This document shows positions 25,813-34,269 of a stretch of DNA of 64,000 nucleotides, in pieces. How positions within the stretch are numbered: the first letter of the stretch is position 1; each line of letters starts with the position of its first letter. The stretch is from the NCBI GenBank assembly GCA_945863885.1, contig CAMAZY010000006.1, positions 27,841-91,840 on the forward strand, read 5' to 3'. Made by a program: the position numbers and the translations under genes. The notes beneath the pieces were generated by a model that saw only the letters and a list, made by a program, of their open reading frames with translations, ran no database searches and was not told where the DNA came from. This stretch comes from an uncultured Clostridia bacterium (lineage in GTDB: Bacteria; Bacillota; Clostridia; Oscillospirales; Acutalibacteraceae).

Positions 25813-28023
25813 TCAATCGTCCCCGGTCAAAAAGTATTGAAGTGCCGAATAGCGAAGATTCACCTTGTAGTTATCGACCATCTGTTCGACCTGATTTTTT
25901 GAGCCGACAAGAAGCATCTTACTTTTCGCCCGTGTCACGGCGGTATAAAGCAAATTCCGGTAACAAAGCTGAGGCGGGACGCTGAGCACCGGCATAATGA
26001 CCGCCTCAAACTCACTGCCCTGACTTTTATGAACCGTTACGGCGTAAGCGTGTTCAAGCTCTTTCAGATTTTCGAACGGATAAATCGCCGTCCGGTCGTC
26101 GAAAAGAATTTTCATCGTTCTTGTATTATAGTTAACGGTCAGAATAATTCCGATATCGCCGTTAAAAATGCCCGACGAGGTTTCCCGTCCCTTTGTCCAT
26201 ACAATGTCATAATTATTCTTGATCTGCATGACCTTGTCTCCCTGACGGAAAACCCGTGCACCGAATTCAAATTCGTCCTTTTCCGCAGACGGCGGATTCA
26301 TCACCTTTTGCAGCGCACGGTTGAGATTCACCGTACCGAGCTCACCCTTTTTGGACGGGCATATAATCTGAATGTCGGTGACGGGATTATAGCCGTATGC
26401 TTTCGGAAGACGGCTCGAATAAAGCTGTACCACCGTATCGGCGGCGGAAAACAGATTTTCCCGTTTCAGGAAGAAAAAGTCCCTGTCGGTGACGTTCAGT
26501 TCGGGATATTGCCCCTCAACAATCCGGTGAGCATTCGTGACAATCAGGCTTTCGAGTGCCTGACGGAATACCCTTGTCAGCTTGACAACCGGCAAAAGAC
26601 CGCAGGCAACAATATCGTGAAGCACATTTCCCGGTCCTACGGGCGGAAGCTGATCGCTGTCGCCGACAAGCACAAGACGGCACCCGAGCGGCAAAGCGTC
26701 CAAAAGTCCCCAGAAAAGCTGAACATCGACCATGGAAAGCTCGTCCACGATCACAGCATCGGCTTCAAGGGGATTGCTCATATTCCGTGAAAACGTCTGC
26801 CTGTCGTTGTCACCCCAGACAACCTCTAAAAGGCGGTGAATCGTCTTGGCGGGTCTTCCGGTAACCTCACTCATTCGCTGAGCGGCTCTTCCCGTCGGTG
26901 CGGCAAGCAGCACCTTAAGCTTCCGTTTTTCAAAAAGCTCCAGAATCCCGTTGAGCGTGGTCGTTTTTCCCGTTCCCGGTCCGCCCGTCAGAACAAGCAA
27001 GCCGTCCCTTACCGCAGTCAGAATCGCTTCCCGCTGTTTTTCTTCGAATCGGATCCCCTTTGTCTGTTCGATTTCGTCGATATCCGCTTCAATCGGTCTG
27101 CCCTTGGGCGCCGGAAATTTCAGCATCACCTTGATACGGTCGGCGGCGTTTTTTTCGGCATGATAGATACCGGGAAGAAACAAAAACGGCTCGCCGGAAA
27201 GCTCTTGACAAATAAGCTCCTTATCTTCCACAAGGTCGTCAATGATCCGTTCCGCCTCTTTACTGTCACAGCCTAAAAGGTCGCACGCCGGCGCAATAAT
27301 TTTCTTTTTCGGCAAGCAGGTATGACCGTTTCCGAGGTTGTGCTTGACGATATACACAACGCCGGCGCGTTCCCGTAATACAGGGCTGCGGTCGGAAGAC
27401 AAAAAGTTTTCCGCAATTTCTTCGACCCGTAAAAAGCTCATACCGACACATTCACGGCAAAGAATGTACGGGTTTTCGTTGATCCGCTCAACGGCGTTTG
27501 CACCGAACGCCTTATAAGCGGCAAGACATTCGCTCGACGTCATGCCGTACTTTTCAAGATAGATCATAACTTCTCTTACGGCGAACTGCTTTTTAAAGCT
27601 TTCCCCGATGGATTTTGCTTTTTCTTCCGATATACCTTTGATCGAAGCCAGCTCATGCGGTGAGCTTTCAAGCACCTCAAACGTCTTTTCACCGAAGCGG
27701 TCAACGATTCTCATCGCCGTAGCGGGACCGACACCCTTGATTGTGCCCGACGAAAGATAGCGAAGCATGTCCGAAGCCGATTTCGGCAATTTTCTTTCAA
27801 AGGCTTCCACTTTGAACTGACGCCCGAAGGACTGATGCATCGTCCATGCGCCCTGCATGGTAAGCTCTTCGCCTGCACAGACGGTTGACATCAGACCGAC
27901 CGCCGTAAAAAGCTCACCGTCACAGCTCATATCCAGCACGCTGTACCCGTTTTCGGGGTTACGGTAAACTATGCCCTCAACGAAGGCTTTTATCCTTGTA
28001 GCGTTATCGTCATCGTATCTCAT
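25813..28023 (-). CDS. recD2: RecD2-type ATP-dependent DNA helicase
   Basis: A 736-residue superfamily 1B 5'-3' helicase. The N-terminal region holds helix-hairpin-helix repeats (GTIKGVGPATAMRIVDRFG and IKGISEEKAKSIG). Walker A GGPGTGKTTTLN, VDELSMVD (Walker B), LVGDSDQLPPVGPG, and the UvrD-like C-terminal domain with AYAVTVHKSQGSEF and YTAVTRAK follow. RecD2 in Firmicutes acts without RecBC in fork repair and mismatch-related processes. ATG 28023 with AAGGGAACG ahead is preferred to the longer TTG frame. ComF is its downstream neighbour. Confidence 0.94.
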   Translation of the reverse strand: MRYDDDNATRIKAFVEGIVYRNPENGYSVLDMSCDGELFTAVGLMSTVCAGEELTMQGAWTMHQSFGRQFKVEAFERKLPKSASDMLRYLSSGTIKGVGPATAMRIVDRFGEKTFEVLESSPHELASIKGISEEKAKSIGESFKKQFAVREVMIYLEKYGMTSSECLAAYKAFGANAVERINENPYILCRECVGMSFLRVEEIAENFLSSDRSPVLRERAGVVYIVKHNLGNGHTCLPKKKIIAPACDLLGCDSKEAERIIDDLVEDKELICQELSGEPFLFLPGIYHAEKNAADRIKVMLKFPAPKGRPIEADIDEIEQTKGIRFEEKQREAILTAVRDGLLVLTGGPGTGKTTTLNGILELFEKRKLKVLLAAPTGRAAQRMSEVTGRPAKTIHRLLEVVWGDNDRQTFSRNMSNPLEADAVIVDELSMVDVQLFWGLLDALPLGCRLVLVGDSDQLPPVGPGNVLHDIVACGLLPVVKLTRVFRQALESLIVTNAHRIVEGQYPELNVTDRDFFFLKRENLFSAADTVVQLYSSRLPKAYGYNPVTDIQIICPSKKGELGTVNLNRALQKVMNPPSAEKDEFEFGARVFRQGDKVMQIKNNYDIVWTKGRETSSGIFNGDIGIILTVNYNTRTMKILFDDRTAIYPFENLKELEHAYAVTVHKSQGSEFEAVIMPVLSVPPQLCYRNLLYTAVTRAKSKMLLVGSKNQVEQMVDNYKVNLRYSALQYFLTGDD

Positions 28024-28080
28024 AAACGTTCCCTTAATTTCAAGATATTGAGTCAATTATACTACAAAACGGCTTTTGTT

Positions 28081-28422
28081 TCAATAACCGCCGTCAATAA
28101 GTTCCCCGAAATCCTCTTTTGACAAAAACAAAACCTCATGTCCGCCAAGAATTTCCGCACACTCCCGTTTCATCTCCTCCCGGACGCCGAAATCTAAAAC
28201 GATAAGCCTGCTTTCTTTGCTGACAGCAAGCAGATTCGTCTGCACATAGGCGGCAAAAACCTTTTGCGCAAGCCTCTCGTCATTTTCGAAGCCCGGAATA
28301 ACCGTATAAAAGCAATCCTTACCGTCGGACGCAACAAGACGGCATAACAGAACCGTGCAGATAAAAAAAGCCGAAAGAAACAAAAAAACCGTTCCGAGCG
28401 CACTGAGAATATCCAGAAGCAC
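28081..28422 (-). CDS. Small membrane-anchored protein, unknown
   Basis: About 113 residues from GTG 28422, placed 5-6 bases after GGGGTGATT. One N-terminal membrane helix (ILSALGTVFLFLSAFFICTVLLC) is followed by a cytosolic alpha/beta domain (YTVIPGFENDERLAQKVFAA ... RLIVLDFGV). The family is not recognised. It sits 57 bases upstream of recD2 in the same direction and could be cotranscribed. Confidence 0.55.
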   Translation of the reverse strand: MLLDILSALGTVFLFLSAFFICTVLLCRLVASDGKDCFYTVIPGFENDERLAQKVFAAYVQTNLLAVSKESRLIVLDFGVREEMKRECAEILGGHEVLFLSKEDFGELIDGGY

Positions 28423-28485
28423 GAACAATCACCCCATTCAATTATATGAAATAAAGAATCTTCGGGTGATGTTCCGGCCAAAAGA

Positions 28486-28522
28486 AAAGACAGCATCACA
28501 TTCTACAGTGATCCTGTCTTTA
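28486..28522 (-). terminator. Terminator of the metK-DUF3267 unit
   Basis: AAAGACAGCATCAC pairs with GTGATCCTGTCTTT with one mismatch. On the minus strand it follows the DUF3267 stop and is followed by TCTTTTG. Confidence 0.75.
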
Positions 28523-28538
28523 TTTCGATAGAGCAAAT

Positions 28539-29150
28539 TCATTCCGTACTTGCGAAAACGTTGATTCTGACACCGTTGTCACGGATCAGCACATTTTTCG
28601 GCATTCTTGAAAGAATACTGAAAATATAGATGTCGCCGGCGGCACTGGAAAAATTCAGAACCTGAATTATATACGTCGGCCAAAGCCATTCTTTCGGGAC
28701 CACAAAACAAAGTACAGTCAGGATCGTCCCGATCAGCAAAACCGGCGCAATACACACCGATAAATACTCGGTTTTCAAGAAAACCTCATCACAGCCGACC
28801 GAAGCGTAAAAGAATTTATAACTGAAATTCACCTTGATGCCCTTTTTGATAAGCTTGATGAGCGCAACGTGAATTCCTTCGTGCAAAACAACATAAACAG
28901 CAGCCATCAGCAAAATAACGGCAATCCGGAAAATAAACCATCTGAGAACACCCGGATCGTCGCTTGTGAGCAAACGTTCAAGCCTCTGGAACCCAAACAA
29001 AAAAGCGCCGAGCACAATCATCAGGACAATAATCAGAAAAGAAATCGTATTGACGACCGCTGACTCTTTTTTATTGTGAACGGTATCAATAACCTTGACA
29101 AGCTCATACCCGTGCGGTGATTTTTCTTCAGGCGTTCTCAATTCCGGCAA
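28539..29150 (-). CDS. DUF3267 putative zinc metalloprotease
   Basis: About 200 residues with four membrane helices. Helix 2 carries HEGIH (HExxH form) and a later GDIY sequence, as in the DUF3267/M50-like predicted zincins; substrates are unknown. It overlaps the 3' end of metK by over 10 bases. The start is uncertain: the frame opens at TTG 29150, but AAGGGAG fits TTG 29141 better, giving 200 residues. Coupling to metK looks positional rather than functional. Confidence 0.7.
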   Translation of the reverse strand: MPELRTPEEKSPHGYELVKVIDTVHNKKESAVVNTISFLIIVLMIVLGAFLFGFQRLERLLTSDDPGVLRWFIFRIAVILLMAAVYVVLHEGIHVALIKLIKKGIKVNFSYKFFYASVGCDEVFLKTEYLSVCIAPVLLIGTILTVLCFVVPKEWLWPTYIIQVLNFSSAAGDIYIFSILSRMPKNVLIRDNGVRINVFASTE

Positions 29151-30321
29151 GCTCCCTTAACTGCTTAACTTTATCGGTTTTCTCCCACTGTACGTCGAGA
29201 TCCTCACGTCCGACGTGGCCGTAAGACGCAAGCTGACGGTAAATCGGTGCTCTTAAATGAAGCGTATCAATGATTGCCGCCGGGCGAAGATCAAAGACCT
29301 TACCCACGATTTCGGAAATTTTATCCTCGTCAATTACCGCTGTGCCGAAGCAGTCCACCATGACCGAAACAGGGCGAGCGACACCGATTGCATACGCCAG
29401 TTGTACCTCACACTTGGAGGCAAGGCCTGCCGCTACGATATTTTTCGCAACATATCTTGCCGCATAGGCCGCACTGCGGTCAACCTTGGTCGGGTCTTTA
29501 CCCGAGAAAGCACCGCCGCCGTGACGGGAATAACCGCCGTAGGTGTCAACGATGATTTTCCGTCCGGTAAGTCCGCTGTCACCCTGCGGTCCGCCGATGA
29601 CGAAGCGACCGGTCGGATTGACGTAAATTTTCGTATCGTCTCTCATCAGTTCAGCGGGAATCACGGGTCTGATGACATATTTTTCGATATCCTCACGGAT
29701 TTGCTCTAAGCTGACGTCGGCACTGTGCTGACTCGAAACGACAACAGCAGTAACGGCAACCGGCTTATTGTCAACATATTCGACCGTGACCTGACTTTTT
29801 CCGTCCGGACGAAGATAGGAAAGCGTGCCGTCCTTTCTGACCTTGGTCAGCTGTTTGGTAAGCTTATGGGCAAGCGAAATCGGAAGCGGCATCAGCTCCG
29901 GCGTTTCATCGCACGCAAAGCCGAACATCATACCCTGGTCACCCGCTCCGTTGAGGTTGTAATCCTCGTTTTCGCCGTCCTTTAATTCATAGGACTGATT
30001 GACGCCCATAGCGATATCGCCCGACTGCTCATCAAGGGCAACCAGTACGGCACAATTGTTGCCGTCAAAGCCTTTTGCGCCGTCGTCGTAGCCGATGTCG
30101 CAGATAACTTCTCTTGCGATTTTTGCGATGTCAGGCTTATAGCTTGAGCTGATTTCGCCCATGATGAGAACCTGACCGGTTGTGACGGTTGTTTCGCAGG
30201 CAACCCGTGCCATGTTGTCCTTTTCGTAAATTGCGTCGAGGACAGCGTCGGAAATCTGGTCGCAGATTTTATCGGGATGTCCCTCGGTTACCGATTCGGA
30301 GGTAAAAAGAAATTTTGACAT
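29128..30321 (-). CDS. metK: S-adenosylmethionine synthetase
   Basis: Makes SAM from methionine and ATP. 397 residues, full length. Motifs: [13 protein letters not shown] (ATP/Mg), [16 protein letters not shown] hexapeptide region, and [19 protein letters not shown]. Its leader has a SAM-I riboswitch, giving feedback by its own product. Between that riboswitch and the ATG lies a full copy of the 163-bp foldback repeat, giving an unusually long leader. It is translated upstream of, and overlapping, the DUF3267 gene. Confidence 0.97.
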   Translation of the reverse strand: MSKFLFTSESVTEGHPDKICDQISDAVLDAIYEKDNMARVACETTVTTGQVLIMGEISSSYKPDIAKIAREVICDIGYDDGAKGFDGNNCAVLVALDEQSGDIAMGVNQSYELKDGENEDYNLNGAGDQGMMFGFACDETPELMPLPISLAHKLTKQLTKVRKDGTLSYLRPDGKSQVTVEYVDNKPVAVTAVVVSSQHSADVSLEQIREDIEKYVIRPVIPAELMRDDTKIYVNPTGRFVIGGPQGDSGLTGRKIIVDTYGGYSRHGGGAFSGKDPTKVDRSAAYAARYVAKNIVAAGLASKCEVQLAYAIGVARPVSVMVDCFGTAVIDEDKISEIVGKVFDLRPAAIIDTLHLRAPIYRQLASYGHVGREDLDVQWEKTDKVKQLRELAGIENA

Positions 30322-30376
30322 AATGACTCTTCAGCCGCAAGTAACAGGATATTGCAGCTTTCCTTTCTTTAAAATT

Positions 30377-30539
30377 GGCAGCCTCTAAAAACTCAAGGCG
30401 TTTGGCATAGTGCACAAATGATGTCGGATTTTAGGCAAAAATCCGCAGGAATACTCTGTGTATTTCAAGGATTTTTAACGACAAAGACGGCATTAGTTGT
30501 GTGCTATGACGAATGCCGGGATGTTTTTAGAGGTTGCCT
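30377..30539 (+). repeat. Foldback repeat, copy A (metK leader)
   Basis: A 163-bp element with inverted ends (GGCAGCCTCTAAAAACTC and, on the other strand, AGGCAACCTCTAAAAACATC) and arms that pair imperfectly for about 50 bp. Near-identical copies are at 50669-50832 and 52533-52696. It lies between the riboswitch terminator and metK. The two long copies of a pseudo-ORF ([13 protein letters not shown]...) that it creates are not genes. Confidence 0.85.
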
Positions 30540-30545
30540 TATCAT

Positions 30546-30681
30546 AAAAAATGCGGCCGCAAGCGACCGCAGACAGAAGCCTTATCTTTCGGTCGACCTA
30601 AAAACCGCAGGATTTAGCACCTTGCTTTCGCAGGTTGCCGAGCTTCAAAGGGCCTGTTCCCTCCACTACTCTTAATAAGGA
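30546..30681 (-). promoter_or_regulatory. SAM-I (S-box) riboswitch with terminator
   Basis: Read on the minus strand: CTTATTAAGAGTAGTGGAGG, GGCCC, GAAGCTCGGCAACC, AAGGTGCTAAATCC and closing GATAAGG, the conserved S-box core. It ends in the terminator TGCGGTCGC-TT-GCGGCCGCA followed by TTTTTT (30546-30571). High SAM should stop transcription before metK. Confidence 0.97.
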
Positions 30682-30705
30682 AAATGTTATTCAATTTCAA
30701 GTGAT

Positions 30706-30733
30706 ATTATACTCGTTTTATCCCGCTTGTCAA
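30706..30733 (-). promoter_or_regulatory. Promoter of metK
   Basis: TTGACA and TATAAT separated by 16 bases, just ahead of the S-box leader. Confidence 0.88.
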
Positions 30734-30790
30734 GCGGTTTTCATAAAGAATAATACAGTTTAAAACCGTGTTCATAAAACGATAATAATC

Positions 30791-31423
30791 TTACATTTTC
30801 ATCGCTTTTTTCAGCCGGTCAACAAGCGCTAAAATAATCGGGAAGCTGACAACGCTTAACATCACGCCCTTAATCGCATTCAGAGCCGTTGCCGACCAGA
30901 TAGCAGGCCACAAGGTTTCACTTGTCAGCTCAATACCGAGGAAATACTTGAAAAACGGCGGGTCGATAAAATAATTTCCTACGATTCCGAAGCCGATAAT
31001 CGATACGATACCGACAACGCTTGCGACGACGATAGCAACCGGCTTCTTCTTATCCTTACCGACCAATTTTTGGTAAACAAGGCAGAACGGAACGATATAG
31101 GCGCAGCCGACGATGAAGTTCATCAGGTTTCCGAAGCCCATCTGCGTGCCCATGCCCTTGACAAGCATTTCAATGACATTTTTGAGAAGCTCGACCGGTA
31201 CCGCCCACTGTGCGCCGAACATCAGTCCGGCAAGAAGCGCCGGAATATCGCTGAAGTCAAGCTTTAAGTGTCCCATACTCGGAAGAATCGGGAACTCAAG
31301 CAGATAAAGTACGAAGCTTACCGCCGAGAGCATCGCAATCGTGACAACCTTGACAAGCTTTTCGTTTCTTGCCTTGGGCGTTGCCGTAGTTATGAGAGGA
31401 GTTTTTGCGTTTGTGTTGTTCAT
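30791..31423 (-). CDS. ribU: ECF transporter riboflavin-specificity subunit
   Basis: A 210-residue S-component with five or six membrane helices. It includes the N-terminal helix after basic residues (LVKVVTIAMLSAVSFVLYLLE), the LDFSDIPALLAGLMFGA motif typical of RibU, and VELLKNVIEMLVKG. It would import riboflavin using a shared EcfA-EcfA'-EcfT module encoded elsewhere. The FMN riboswitch directly upstream fixes the substrate. ATG 31423 after AAAGGTGATTG is chosen over the TTG two codons earlier. Confidence 0.92.
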   Translation of the reverse strand: MNNTNAKTPLITTATPKARNEKLVKVVTIAMLSAVSFVLYLLEFPILPSMGHLKLDFSDIPALLAGLMFGAQWAVPVELLKNVIEMLVKGMGTQMGFGNLMNFIVGCAYIVPFCLVYQKLVGKDKKKPVAIVVASVVGIVSIIGFGIVGNYFIDPPFFKYFLGIELTSETLWPAIWSATALNAIKGVMLSVVSFPIILALVDRLKKAMKM

Positions 31424-31447
31424 TTTCAATCACCTTTCCCTTTAGAG

Positions 31448-31620
31448 CGAAAAAGAAACACCCATAGCAAAACACTATGGGCGCGAAAAAACACGATATT
31501 CTTTCTTCTTTCATCCGGACTGTACCGTCGGCTTCGGAATTGCACCGAATCAGCTTTCGCTCGCGGGCTTCGGATTGCTCCGTTACCGCCGGTGAGGAAT
31601 TTCACCTCGCCCTGAAGATT
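31448..31620 (-). promoter_or_regulatory. FMN riboswitch (RFN element) with terminator
   Basis: On the minus strand: ATCTTCAGGGCGAGGTGAAA, CACCGGCGGT, AGCCCGCGAGC, GATTCGGTGCAATTCCGAAG, CCGACGGTACAGTCCGGATG, AAAGAAG, the RFN core at about 31506-31619. The terminator CCCATAGTGTTTTGCTATGG followed by G and TGTTTCTTTTT lies at 31448-31473. Confidence 0.97.
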
Positions 31621-31648
31621 TAATTTTATTGAACCTTGGTTCTGTATC

Positions 31649-31676
31649 ATTATAGCACCGGAAGACGAAATGTCAA
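31649..31676 (-). promoter_or_regulatory. Promoter of ribU
   Basis: TTGACA and TATAAT with a 16-base spacer, just before the RFN element. Confidence 0.88.
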
Positions 31677-31715
31677 TAGGTCATCGGCGATTTTTCTCAA
31701 AATTTACCATCGGAA

Positions 31716-33731
31716 TCATCCGCCGACAACAGCCCGAGTGGTGTACAACGGCTCATCCGCTCCGCCGGTATGCGAAACCGTATTACCGAAATAACAGACA
31801 TCGCCATACTCACAGACGGTGTACACATTCTTTGTCGTCGGATGCGTACCGCCGTCGAAGGCTCCGTCATAGAGAATCCTCACATAAAGACCCTCATACA
31901 CATCGCAGCAGCTCGCCTTTACCGATGAAAAAGGCACAAAAATCTCGCCGAGCTTCATTTCGGGAAGTTGATCGAAGGGCTTTACCAAAAATCCGTCCGA
32001 CCTTACGGAAATGACCTGTGCGTCAAAGAAACAGCCCGAAAAGCGTGACAGGATTTCGCCTGTTTTTCCGCTGACCGTAATCGCTTCGGCAAGCGTGTTG
32101 CTTCCGTACTGCTCCTTGGTGTAAAGAATATTGCCGCTATGGGAAAGGTAAGATGTCCGGTAAACATAGCGTATACCGTTTTCGATGCTTTCAAAGAAGC
32201 TGACATCGGTGTTATACGGCAGCTTTAGTTCAAGCGTTTTATTGACGACCTCGTCGGAGATTCCGAATTTACCGAGCGGCTCGGACAACAGCACTTCGCT
32301 GTAATTCTTCACTTCCGCTTGTCTGCCGATTTTTTTCAGGTACTTTTCCGCCTGACCGGCACACTGTTTCCATAAGCTCGCATTGTCGGATTCCGTCGGC
32401 GAAAGCGCACGCTTCTGACAATCTTTCGGGAACAGCCTTTTGATTGAACTTGTGTGTCCCGAGCCATCTTCGGCATAATCAATGCGGTCGAGTATATATT
32501 TTCCGTCAACCTTGTTGAACCGAAGTACCGCAGGAACCCGGTGACCGCCGACATCAACGAAATACCCGCTGTAAAATCCGAACGAATTAAATTTCTCAAT
32601 CGCATACACAACCGCTTTCGTGTCCGTTTCGTCTGTGCCGAGGATCACATGGCCCTCGGTAGGACATTCGCCGAGCCATGACTTGCTTGCATTTTCGTTC
32701 AGTATCGCTTCGGAAACAGCGGCGTCAAGCTCCGGGCTGACAAGGCTGTTCCCCGCCGTTTTCGGGTTCGTCAGAAAGCACACCGCCAAAACGGCAACGA
32801 GCAGCGCACCGACGGCAACAACCCAAAAGGCTGGCTTTTTGTAAGTCAGAACCGATTTGATTCTTGTTTTGACCCCCGTTTCGCCGAACGCAAGCGGACA
32901 GGCGGCAACCGTCCGTTTCGGTGTACTGCAATTGATTAACGCATTCGAATACGGCTTTTTGCTTTCCTGTCCGAGACTTTTTATCACCCGTTCGTCGCAG
33001 GCAAGCTCAATATCCCGGCAAAAAAGGACATAAGAGAGCCACATAAGCGGATTAAACCAATACACTGACAAGAGCGCAAACCCGAGCGGTTTCCACACAT
33101 GGTCAAGCCGACGAAGGTGCGCTTTTTCGTGGGCGATCACATATTCGGCGTCCTGTTCGTTTATATCGGACGGAAGATAAATCTTCGGACGGAAAACGCC
33201 TAAAATGAACGGCGTAGAAATACGATCACAAAGCCAGATGTTGTCTTTCTGATATGCCGCTTCGCTGACGCTTTTACGCACACGCAGACAGCTTACAAGA
33301 GTATATAACAGCATCGCCGCCACACCGGCCGCCCAGACGATTGATGCAACGGTTGTCATAAGAAGAAGCGGGTTGACCGTATCACTGTCCGGCGCCGTCA
33401 TTTCATTTATGACAAGGCTTCCGGTTTGTGTGTCAATACCGAGCGAGTAATCGACCGGATTGTTCCCGACGTGGCTCAGGATTTCCGCCGTGCCCGGGGT
33501 AACCTCCTGCGTATAGACAATTTCGGGCGGAACCGGCTCGGTGTTCGGAATCAGGCTCAGTACACTTTCAAACGAGAACGGACAGACAAGCCGCACCGCC
33601 ACAAGCACCCACATCAGTACCGTAAGCGACTTCGGCGCTTTTTTCAGCAAAAACCGAAGCACAATCACTAAGAGCACGAGCCAAGAGGCCGTGATACTCA
33701 TATTCAGAAGCTTTAAAAATACAGCGTCCAT
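31716..33731 (-). CDS. BlaR1/MecR1-like M56 membrane metallopeptidase sensor
   Basis: 671 residues. The N-terminal 320 hold four or so membrane helices and the zinc site VIAHEKAHLRRLDH (HExxH) followed by the YWFNPLMW motif of M56 peptidases. The C-terminal 340 residues should lie outside, but they do not show the STYK/SxN/KTG signature of the penicillin-binding sensor of true BlaR1. The ligand may thus be something other than a beta-lactam. Its ATG overlaps the blaI-like stop (TAATG). On signal, the peptidase is expected to cause cleavage of the BlaI-like repressor encoded upstream. Confidence 0.82.
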   Translation of the reverse strand: MDAVFLKLLNMSITASWLVLLVIVLRFLLKKAPKSLTVLMWVLVAVRLVCPFSFESVLSLIPNTEPVPPEIVYTQEVTPGTAEILSHVGNNPVDYSLGIDTQTGSLVINEMTAPDSDTVNPLLLMTTVASIVWAAGVAAMLLYTLVSCLRVRKSVSEAAYQKDNIWLCDRISTPFILGVFRPKIYLPSDINEQDAEYVIAHEKAHLRRLDHVWKPLGFALLSVYWFNPLMWLSYVLFCRDIELACDERVIKSLGQESKKPYSNALINCSTPKRTVAACPLAFGETGVKTRIKSVLTYKKPAFWVVAVGALLVAVLAVCFLTNPKTAGNSLVSPELDAAVSEAILNENASKSWLGECPTEGHVILGTDETDTKAVVYAIEKFNSFGFYSGYFVDVGGHRVPAVLRFNKVDGKYILDRIDYAEDGSGHTSSIKRLFPKDCQKRALSPTESDNASLWKQCAGQAEKYLKKIGRQAEVKNYSEVLLSEPLGKFGISDEVVNKTLELKLPYNTDVSFFESIENGIRYVYRTSYLSHSGNILYTKEQYGSNTLAEAITVSGKTGEILSRFSGCFFDAQVISVRSDGFLVKPFDQLPEMKLGEIFVPFSSVKASCCDVYEGLYVRILYDGAFDGGTHPTTKNVYTVCEYGDVCYFGNTVSHTGGADEPLYTTRAVVGG

Positions 33732-34096
33732 TACTCTTCCTCCTTATATTCTTCCACCATTTTGCGAAGCGCTCTGACCTCCTCGTTTGTCAGCTTCTTG
33801 TGCGCCGTAAAAGCGGCAAGAAATGCCGGAAGCGAGCCGTCAAAGGCTTCCTCAACGAATTTTTCGCTCCGGGCAGCAGAAAACTCCTGCTTGGAAATCA
33901 GGGAGGTTACCGTGCCTTTATTATTTTGGAAGACCCCCTTTTCGCAAAGCCGTTTTAGAACCGTATAGGTTGTTGACTTTTTCCATTTCAGTGCCTCTTC
34001 GCTTTTGCGGCAAAGCTCGGTTGAGGAAATCGGCTCGTTTTCCCAGATAATATCCGCAAACCTCGCTTCAACAGCACCCATCTGATATTCACTCAT
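33731..34096 (-). CDS. BlaI/MecI-family transcriptional repressor
   Basis: 121 residues of winged-helix BlaI type: MGAVEARFADIIWENEPISS then TELCRKSEE, KKSTTYTVLKRLCEKGVF (recognition helix and wing) and a C-terminal dimerisation region. It forms a two-gene operon with the M56 sensor. TACA/TGTA dyads typical of BlaI/MecI operators overlap its promoter at 34115-34151, so autorepression is likely. No beta-lactamase gene is near; pbp2 is 12 kb away. The divergent mnmA promoter is only 60 bases beyond the sites. Confidence 0.88.
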   Translation of the reverse strand: MSEYQMGAVEARFADIIWENEPISSTELCRKSEEALKWKKSTTYTVLKRLCEKGVFQNNKGTVTSLISKQEFSAARSEKFVEEAFDGSLPAFLAAFTAHKKLTNEEVRALRKMVEEYKEEE

Positions 34097-34114
34097 GCTA
34101 TCATCTCCTTTGGT

Positions 34115-34151
34115 CTACATTCAGTCGACTAATTGTAGTTTACACCATGTA
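34115..34151. promoter_or_regulatory. Two BlaI/MecI-type operators
   Basis: Site 1, 34115-34138, is CTACA...TGTAG centred on AGTCGACT. Site 2, 34141-34151, is TACACCATGTA. Site 2 lies in the promoter spacer and touches the -10 box (TAAACT, 34137-34142); site 1 lies downstream of it. The outer GGTCTACAT/ATGTAGACC arms are also perfectly inverted. Confidence 0.75.
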
Positions 34152-34165
34152 GACCGATTTGTCAA
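34137..34165 (-). promoter_or_regulatory. Promoter of the BlaI-BlaR1-like operon
   Basis: TTGACA and TAAACT separated by 17 bases, overlapped by the operators. Confidence 0.8.
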
Positions 34166-34211
34166 GTCAATCTGCAAATTTTTTTGTTTCTTGCTTTACC
34201 GACCGTCCGCC

Positions 34212-34240
34212 TTGACTTTCCGACGTTCAGAGGCTATAAT
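34212..34240 (+). promoter_or_regulatory. Promoter of mnmA
   Basis: TTGACT and TATAAT separated by 17 bases; the ATG is 30 bases after the -10 box. Confidence 0.85.
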
Positions 34241-34269
34241 CACAAATATCAATGTCCGGAGGTACGGTT

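Noticed and set aside
30418..30675. 85-codon plus-strand frame upstream of metK
   Set aside because: It runs through the foldback repeat and then antisense to the SAM riboswitch; no gene-like features.
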